A DNA stretch of 5,402 nt from an uncultured Eubacteriales bacterium (GTDB taxonomy: Bacteria; Bacillota_A; Clostridia; Oscillospirales; CAG-272): positions 1 to 5,402 of the forward strand of contig USKS01000122.1 in the NCBI GenBank assembly GCA_900555345.1, given 5' to 3'. The notes below the pieces were generated by a model that was not told the origin of the DNA, made no database searches, and saw only the letters and a program-made list of their open reading frames with translations. Shown here in pieces: positions 1-5,402 of this stretch (within the stretch, counting starts at the first letter, position 1; each line of letters opens with the position of its first letter). Position numbers and translations under genes: made by a program.

Positions 1-3000
1 GGCGAGGTCGTTTACGAACACAATGTCGGTGTTATGTACAAATCAATTACCGACGAAAACAGCGAAAACTACAACCCGGAAGCAGCAGAGCTTTACAAGA
101 AAATTGCCGATGCTGACATTGTTGAGGAATGGGACTATCATCAAGGAAGCCACAAGCAGCAGGACACAAGCAGAGTGGACGCTTTGAAGGCTCAGTTGAA
201 AGAACTTACCGGGTACGAATATGAAGATTTCATTGAATATGAAAAAAGACAACGCGACAAAGAAAGAGCGGCAAAGGTAAAAATGACAGTTCAGTCGGCT
301 GTTGAGGGAGTAAACAGCGTTCCCGGGGTAGGCAAATTTTTGGGCGGCGTTGCTTCGGCTATTTCCGCCGTTCCGTTCGCTCTTGTCTCCGGCACGGATT
401 ATATTATCAATCTTGCAGATTCTGTAGGGCACGGCGGATACGGCAGCAAAAGCTATCGCCCGATCAATACCTATGACGACTATGCTACAAACATATCAAG
501 CGAGATCACCGGTACACAGACGGATATATACGACAGGGCTATGCAGGAAGCGGGTGTTTCCGAAAAGGCAAGAAAATTCTGGACAAGCACATACAGCGGC
601 TTTTCATCTGGAGTTAACTCGCTGGCTACCGTTGCCGGCTCTTGCTATGCGTTCGGGCCTGCAGCGGGTCAGATAGTTGCAAGCGTTATTCTCTCCGGCA
701 GCGCTGCCTCAAGCGGTCTGCAGGAAGCTGTGCAGAACGGTTCAACTACGCACGAAGCGCTTGCATACGGTTTCGCCGCCGGTGTTGCCGAATATCTCGG
801 CGAAAAAATATCAATCGGTTATCTCGTTGACAAATATCTTGAAAGCAGCTTTGACGTTAAAAGCTTCAAGTCTTTCATGAAGTCTTTTGTAAAAGACAAA
901 AACCTAATGAAAATGCTGGGGCAGGGCGCGGTCGAGGGCAGCGAAGAAGTTGTGACCGAGATCATGAACCGTTTCTCGGATGCTGCCATAAATCAAGATC
1001 ATTCCAAGCTTGCAAATGCAATACGCAGCTATGAGGCGGAAGGATTCAGCGACGAAGAAGCAAAAAAGAAAGCATTTCTTGACGTGCTTGCTTCTGCGGC
1101 GGAGCAGGCATGGGGTGGCTTTATGGGCGGCATTATGGGAGGAGCTGCTTCTGTTATCGGCGGCGGTGCTGCAGCTACGGTCAACAGCGTTGTAGAGCAA
1201 AAGACAAACGAATACGGTGGACGGTCGTATATGGACAAGCAGTACGGGGAGGGCGACACAAAAACCACCGGAAAGCAGAATGTATTGAAAATGGCGGAGG
1301 AAGTTCTTGCCGAGGACAGTCCGCTGAGGGATAACGAAAAGGTAGCGAGGCTGGCAAAAGAGATTCAGCAGCTTGACAAGAACGGAAAGCTTGACAGCAA
1401 GAACAAAGCCGTTGCCCGCAAGGTCGGCGAATTTATGCGCGCGGGCATTGAAGCCGAAGAACAGCTCAATGCGGAAAACGAAAAGAGCAATCCGAGAAAC
1501 GTCCGAAAGATGTTTGAAGAAAGCATGCAGGCGGAGAAGGACGGGCGCGAATATAAAAAGGCTGCCGGAGGACGCCAAAGCGAGAACGCGGCAGTATACG
1601 ACGGTAAGATAGTATATCTCAGCAAAACGCAGGGAGCGGAGAGCGAAAGCCGCAGCCTTGCCATGGGGCGGGCACTCACCGATGCTGCTGCGGCAATAGA
1701 CGCTTTCAACAGCATAAGCCCCAAAAGCGTTGAGGATATAGGCGACGCATATATGGGAGACATTGCCGGTATTGAGAAATACGGAGACGCGGCAATGCAT
1801 GCCTGGGCAATGGGCTTTAACGGCATGAGCCTCGACGATACGGTACAAAGCATTAAAGAGCTGAACAGCGGCGCGAGAGAAACTGCATGGGAGGCGGGTG
1901 TCAGAGACGCTGCAGCAGTATACAATGAGCAGAACGCGGTGCTGCAGGGCACGCGGGCAATTTCCGAGAGCAGGGGGATATTTACCGAGCGTGCAGGAAC
2001 AGTGGACACTCAGGAAATACAGCACCTTATAGACAGCGACGTTCTCAGCGCGGAGCAGAAAAGCTTTATAGAAGCGACAAAGCAGCTTGCCGATACCTTC
2101 GGCATAGATTTTGAATTTTTTGAATCCGAGGTCGACGAGAACGGCAACAGGCACGGAGACCCTGGATACATCGACGGCTCGGGAAAGATACACATAGACA
2201 TATTTGCGGGGCAGGAGGGCGCGGCGTTTATCGCTGAGAAAAGCACGCTGCTTGCCACCTCTCTGCATGAGCTTTCCCATTATATTCACGACTGGTCGCC
2301 CCGGGCATGGAACGATATGTACAACTATGTTGTAGATCGGTACAGCAGATACGACAGCGTGCAGGCGGCGATCGAAAGAATAAAGGAGAGGGCGCTGCTG
2401 GACGGTGAGACGATAAGCGACGAAACAGCAAAGGATGAATTTCTTGCAGAATGCTGCGAGGCGCTTTTTGAGGACGAAGCCGGCATAAAGGATTTTGCGG
2501 CGAAGCACAAAAACACGGCGCAGAAGATAGTCGACTGGCTAAACGGTATACTTGAAAAGTTTGCCGGGATCGATCTTGGTCGCAGCGAAAGCAGGGCTGC
2601 CGCCGTAGTTGCGCAGTGGGAGGACGGCATTGAAGAATTTCGCGACAGGTTTGCTGCAGCTCTCGACGACGCGGCAAAAAATAAAAACGCTGCGGACAGC
2701 GTTTTTGATGAGAATTCACAGGCTGAGATTCGTAAGGCGAGAGGTGAGAGGGACAATTTTGTAGAAGACAAATACTTTAAGTCTCAAGTGAATAGATGGG
2801 AGGATCTAAAACAAGGTGCTTACGTAAATGTCGGCGAAATCGGCGGGCAATCGCCTCTTCACCTTGTCGGTATGCCTGATGGCGATATCAGGTTTGATGT
2901 TGTCAAAATTAAAAGAAATATGACTGATCACGGAGACTATCTGACGGTCAAACTATTAAATGAGATACCGGGCATAATTGCGCATCCTGTCGCTATAAGC

Positions 3001-5402
3001 GAATTCAGTGCCGAAAACACAATCAGTGTTTTCGGTGATGTGTTTGTTGGTGACTCACCTATGATGGTGGGAGTTACAATTTCAAAAAGCAGAGCAGGTA
3101 GTGATATCAGCAAGGTACGTACTTATAATGCCCGAAAGGACGTCGGCAAACTGATAAACGATGAGTCAATACTTTACCTTGACAGAAACGAAAAAAGAAC
3201 CCGTCAATGGTTCCATGCCTGTGGGATACGCGTCCCTCTAGGGGGAACCAAATTCGGGTTCATACGCAGTATATCACATACATATAACGATGTCAATACA
3301 AAATCAAAAAATAAATTTTCGACTGACACCGACAATGTACGCAAATCCCGCTCACAGCGTGATGTTCCGACAGAACAGGCGGAGAGAGCACGGCCGGAGG
3401 CGGAGGAGATAGCGCGGAAGTGGGGGCTTTCGGAAAAGAAAACCGAGGCAATGCGCCGGGGGCTTACCAACATATACGAAGCCATGAGCGGAGACACCAT
3501 CGACCTGAAGCTTCTGCGGCAGCAGGCAAAGAGCCTTGCGGAGCAGGCTGCAAGGGGAATGACTGTCTCCGACGCGCCGGCGGATGTTGTGCAGCACATA
3601 TCTTTTCTCAGAAACCTCGGCACCGTGAGCCTTACCGAAGAACAGCAGACGGAGGCTGCAAAGCTTGCCGGTGCGCTGAAAAAGTATGCTTCTTCAATAG
3701 CTTCCGCTTTGAAGATAAAGGACGGCGGCATAACGCTTGACGAAGCGTGGCAGAGCCTATCTCGGGAAATGCCCGAGCTGTTTCCCGCAGACGCAGCGGA
3801 GAGCGACAGAGTGCAGATACTGCAGCAGAACGCTTTGCGTTTTCTGGCAGACGAAAACATGTACAAGGCGGAGCCTGCAAATCTTGCAGACATAAAAGCG
3901 GGTATTGAGAGGGACATATACGATATGGGCGCTCAGTATGCCATGGCAAGGCGTGCCGAGGAGGGAGAAAAGGTAAAGCTTGAAAACAAGGTTCCCCGAC
4001 CCACGGTGCGCAATATGCTTGCAGACGTTGCGCTGAGGGCGGCAAAGACTGATGCGGAAAGAGCGGCGCTGACGGAATACAAGCTGAACCTTGAGACTGT
4101 GAACGACATGCAGACGGAGCGCAACCGCGAATTCTCAAAGCTGCTGAGCATGCTGCCGAGGAGCGGATACTCTGCCTTTACGGCGGAGGAGATCGAAGCG
4201 CAGCGCAAGGTAGTGAACGATCTTGAAAAGAAGATAGGCCGCGCCGACAGGGTGCTGAAGGAATCTTCCCTGGCATATCCCCTGCAGCAGATATATGACA
4301 GGGAGCTGAAAGCGCAGCGGGAGAGTATGCAGACGGCGACGAAGGAATACATCTCCGAGATGCGCGAGAGATACGCGCAGCGCGAAATAATGGACAAGAT
4401 GCGCCGCATTATGGCGAGGGCGAGAAAAAGCGTTATAAATCCCAACTCCCAAAACTATATATTAGCTCCGTTTGTGGAGCCTATGGAGGAGCTTATCAAG
4501 GCGGTCGACCCCGGCCCTGCCATGCTGAACCGTGAGGGAGAGACGACAAAAACATGGGAGGAGTACGACCGAAGCAGGCGGACGGCGCTTGCGCGTATTG
4601 CCGAGATGAAGAAGCTTATGCCGAAGGGCACGACGGGAAGTGAAATATCGTCGGAGATGGAGATCGCTGTGAATGAAGCAAAGGAAGCGCTCGGAGAGAT
4701 TGAAAAGCTTATCAATAAGCGCGCCATGGGCGAGATGACCTCGGCAGAGCTGCAGCAGGTCTATGAGCAGGTGCGCGACGTTATGAACATCATGCGTGCC
4801 GCCGACAGGCAGGTGGGTGTATTTGAGGGGCTGACGAACGCAGAGGCGGGGCAAAAGCTTATTGATGAAACAAGAAGCTATGTGAATTCCGGCAAGGCGA
4901 AGCGCCTCGGCATATTTGCAAACTATCTTAACCCCATGCGTCTTGCAGATGAATTCGGTCAGTATGACAAAAAATCGTACTGGGCGAAATATCTTGAGTC
5001 ACTTAATGAAGGACGCAAGAAGGGGGTTGACTGGTACATGAAGGCTGCCGCGCCGTTTGAAGAACTGAAGAAGGAACGTAAGAATTACATCTCTTTCAGC
5101 AGGGATATAGTTGACAGCGGGCTCAAGGATGTGAACGGAAATTCTGTCAGAATGACCCATGCAAAGCTTGTCAGCGTGCTCATGCTGATAGATCGTGAAA
5201 TGGCATCCGACTCCATTACTCATATAGAGGATCCGAACGGCGGTCTCATTATCCCCGATGCGGAGCTTGAAAAAAAGGGAAAGTACAAGGAGGCTTTGGC
5301 AAGCAACCGTGCACAGAAGATTGCATTTGAATACATAGCCGGAAAAGAGCTTGCGGATGCGAGCGACGCAGACAAGGCACTGGCATTTACGCAGTCGCAG
5401 AA
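1..5402 (+). CDS. Large polyvalent phage/conjugative-element protein, partial at both ends
   Basis: Frame +1 is open through all 1,800 complete codons, with no start or stop boundary visible, so this is the inside of a protein well above 1,800 residues. In order it shows a charged N-terminal part, three Gly/Ala-rich hydrophobic segments (residues 105-140, 200-265, 365-397), a charged helical region, a zinc-peptidase-like domain with HELSH (756-760), a MuF_C-like domain (about 939-1088) and a long helical C-terminal part. This arrangement matches large polyvalent proteins of Clostridia phages and integrative elements, which are thought to be carried in virions or delivered with DNA and to combine several effector and protective domains. 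That role is inferred here. No internal ribosome-binding site with a well-placed in-frame start codon was seen, so it is probably made as one chain. Composition is mosaic: about 44% GC in the first 300 bases, above 55% around the peptidase, and about 43% over the MuF_C-like module. The partner genes that would confirm a prophage lie outside the window. Confidence 0.88.
298..1200 (+). other. Hydrophobic Gly/Ala-rich module of the large protein (residues 100-400)
   Basis: Three hydrophobic, glycine- and alanine-rich stretches can be read: around SVPGVGKFLGGVASAISAV (106-124), around residues 204-236 (NSLATVAG through ASVILSG), and WGGFMGGIMGGAASVIGGG (371-389). Between them are amphipathic helical segments with a recurring A-G-x-A-E or G-x-x-E-E pattern (FAAGVAEYLGEK at 258-269; GAVEGSEEVVTEIMNRFSD at 309-327). 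Similar hydrophobic blocks are common in phage large proteins and ejection-type proteins. Membrane insertion or help in DNA passage across the envelope is an inference. The segments are small-residue rich and not classic transmembrane helices, so they might instead pack as a helical bundle. No catalytic motif is visible. Confidence 0.5.
1201..2079 (+). other. Charged helical region linking the hydrophobic module to the peptidase (residues 401-693)
   Basis: This stretch is rich in Lys, Glu, Ala and Gln and appears almost wholly helical. Residues 428-520 are strongly charged and could form coiled coil. Residues 575-645 carry short Gly-containing helical repeats (YMGDIAGIEKYG, AWAMGFNGMSLDD, ETAWEAGVRDAAAVYNEQN). 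Comparable G-x-x-G helical segments often precede the zinc-peptidase domain in Clostridia large phage proteins, as I recall the family. No enzymatic motif is seen and the function is unknown; a structural or packing role is the default guess. TTA, CTA and TCA codons are absent from this segment, unlike the MuF_C-like module downstream. Confidence 0.4.
2080..2550 (+). other. Zinc metallopeptidase-like domain (HELSH), residues about 694-850
   Basis: The HExxH motif is HELSH at residues 756-760 (positions 2266-2280), followed by YIHDWSPRAWNDMYNYVV. This closely resembles the 'HELTHFI..WSP..Y' style of metallopeptidase domains in phage large polyvalent proteins. His756 and His760 would bind zinc and Glu757 would activate water. 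Upstream is the usual lead-in: a Gly-Ile-Asp-Phe beta strand (701-704), an Asn/Gly-rich turn, then GKIHIDIFAGQEG (728-740). A third ligand is plausible at Glu813 in DEFLAECCEALF (812-823), a position that fits the E-x-x-A-[D/E] helix of gluzincin-type enzymes; here Glu817 stands where Asp is more usual. The domain ends before a linker that leads directly to the MuF_C-like domain. The substrate is unknown: host proteins, other virion proteins or the same chain are all possible. Confidence 0.78.
2683..2706. repeat. Perfect 10-bp inverted repeat, terminator-like, at module edge
   Basis: The left arm AAAAACGCTG (2683-2692), loop CGGA, and right arm CAGCGTTTTT (2697-2706) are exactly complementary. 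The core is a 5-bp G/C-rich stem with an A-tract before and a T-tract after, the shape of a bidirectional intrinsic terminator. It nevertheless lies inside the open reading frame, where it encodes part of KNAADSVF. It falls within about 10 bases of the point where GC content drops and codon usage changes. The repeat is seen directly; its function is not known. Confidence 0.85.
3011..3035. repeat. Perfect 10-bp inverted repeat inside the MuF_C-like domain
   Basis: The left arm CCGAAAACAC (3011-3020), loop AATCA and right arm GTGTTTTCGG (3026-3035) are exact complements. G-U wobbles at the base could extend the RNA stem by two pairs. It encodes AENTISVFG within the strand pair of the domain. 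No T-tract follows, so it is not a typical terminator. A perfect 10-bp stem with a 5-base loop is uncommon by chance in a sequence of this length. The effect on mRNA is unknown. Confidence 0.8.
3197..3261. repeat. Compound inverted repeat near the end of the MuF_C-like domain
   Basis: The outer arms GAACCCG (3197-3203) and CGGGTTC (3255-3261) are exact complements. After a symmetric 4x4 internal loop, the inner arms TGGTTCC (3208-3214) and GGAACCA (3244-3250) are also exact complements. The apical 29 bases contain short GGGA/TCCC and CCCT/AGGG pairing options. Together this could fold into a long RNA stem over the codons for the last part of the domain. It does not have tRNA geometry. Whether the fold forms in translated mRNA is unknown. 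Confidence 0.65.
3361..5402 (+). other. Long helical C-terminal region of the large protein (residues 1121-1800+)
   Basis: After a Lys/Ser/Asn-rich linker (about 1098-1120) the protein returns to the high-GC codon style and becomes almost entirely helical. Recognisable pieces are an RPEAEEIARKWGLSEKK helix (1131-1147), an 'MPELFPAD' motif (1257-1264), a long charged coiled-coil stretch (about 1350-1475), 'VINPNSQNYILAPFVEPMEEL' split across 1478-1498, a second coiled coil (about 1522-1600), and 'GIFANYLNPMRLADEFGQY' (1637-1655) followed by an ESLNEGRKKG helix. These resemble, in order, the conserved helical segments found in large Clostridia phage proteins, often described only as hypothetical or minor structural. 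No enzymatic motif was seen. The region is cut off by the window end while still in a helix, so further domains probably follow. Confidence 0.55.

Larger units (their letters stand above)
2815..3264 (+). other. MuF_C-like presumed toxin domain (residues about 939-1088)
   Basis: The segment follows the pattern I know for the phage MuF C-terminal domain: a strand and turn with a 'G.SPLHLVG.PD' lead (949-960), a basic stretch, then a TDHGDY helix (975-980). Next come 'LLNEIPGIIAHPVAIS' (985-1000), a strand pair around ISVFGDVF (1008-1015), VGVTIS (1023-1028), 'ISKVRTYNAR' (1036-1045), 'ILYLDRNEKRTRQW' (1057-1070) and a final 'GIRVPLGG'. In the family this domain ends MuF head proteins and occurs in polyvalent proteins, where it is regarded as a toxin, probably an RNase-type effector. 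That activity is established neither here nor, to my knowledge, residue by residue. Candidate polar residues are His977, Arg1040, Thr1041, Tyr1042 and His1072. It is AT-richer than its flanks, and about 710 further residues follow it, so it is internal and not C-terminal. No separate immunity gene is visible in the window. Confidence 0.68.

Noticed and set aside
473..880. Short plus-strand open stretches in other frames
   Set aside because: They overlap the main frame, lack ribosome-binding sites and have Arg/Cys/Ser-rich translations typical of frame shadows.
904..2508. A 534-codon open frame on the minus strand
   Set aside because: It is exactly in register with the plus-strand codons. In that register a minus-strand stop needs a plus-strand TTA, CTA or TCA codon, and the main gene avoids these here. 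The product is rich in Leu/Cys/Arg/Phe, has no recognisable domain, and opposes a clear HELSH domain.
2683..2706. Calling the inverted repeat a functional transcription terminator
   Set aside because: The shape fits, but it lies in the middle of a translated frame that continues for about 2,700 bases, and translating ribosomes would normally prevent termination. It is kept as a repeat only.
2798..2812. A GGGAGG Shine-Dalgarno-like string before the MuF_C-like domain, considered as an internal start releasing the toxin
   Set aside because: No ATG, GTG or TTG occurs in the main frame within normal spacing; the next in-frame Met is residue 958, already inside the domain.
2875..2892. CCTGAT/ATCAGG 6-bp inverted repeat with a 6-base loop
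   Set aside because: A 6-bp stem with a short loop is expected several times by chance in 5.4 kb, and nothing nearby supports a role.
3197..3261. A tRNA or tRNA-like gene suggested by the GGTTC-like arms
   Set aside because: There is no acceptor/D/anticodon/T-arm arrangement, no anticodon loop of the right size, and the frame reads through with a good MuF_C-like translation.
3204..3917. A 237-codon minus-strand open frame opposite the toxin-module junction, considered as a possible antitoxin
   Set aside because: The translation is Ser/Cys/Arg-rich without a recognisable fold, no convincing ribosome-binding site was seen, and it lies opposite the conserved-looking helical region. It is best explained as a shadow.

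Overview
The window lies inside one very large protein-coding gene. Frame +1 is open from the first base to the last complete codon (positions 1-5400), 1,800 codons without a stop. Neither the true start nor the stop is present. There are no intergenic gaps, RNA genes, CRISPR arrays or insertion sequences. The product looks like a 'large polyvalent protein' of the type carried by phages, prophages and conjugative elements of Clostridia-like Bacillota. The evidence is size, multidomain layout and recognisable segments. The organism assignment is an inference from protein style, with many AGA/AGG, GCA/GCG and ATA codons; no taxonomic marker is present.

Layout by residue of the visible protein: (1) 1-100, charged N-terminal stretch of unknown function; (2) 100-400, three Gly/Ala-rich hydrophobic segments separated by amphipathic helices; (3) 400-690, charged helical region; (4) about 694-850, zinc-metallopeptidase-like domain with HELSH at 756-760; (5) about 939-1088, a domain resembling the phage MuF C-terminal (MuF_C) presumed toxin domain; (6) 1121-1800, long helical and coiled-coil region typical of these proteins, cut by the window end.

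The most interesting part is the MuF_C-like module. It sits in the middle of the polypeptide, directly after the peptidase, and differs sharply from its flanks in base composition and codon choice. GC is about 43% by hand count over 2701-3360, against about 58-60% just outside. TTA/CTA/TCA codons number 11 in 213 codons, against 6 in about 1,285 codons of the remaining sequence after position 906. The module is flanked by two copies of a basic peptide, [IV]RK[AS]R[GS][EQ]RD. A perfect 10-bp terminator-like inverted repeat lies at its upstream edge, and two more strong inverted repeats lie inside it. This looks like a toxin cassette exchanged in frame within a virion or conjugation-delivered polyprotein. 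A plausible working model, not shown by the sequence, is a delivered protein whose hydrophobic part aids envelope passage, whose peptidase processes self or host proteins, and whose embedded domain acts as an effector.
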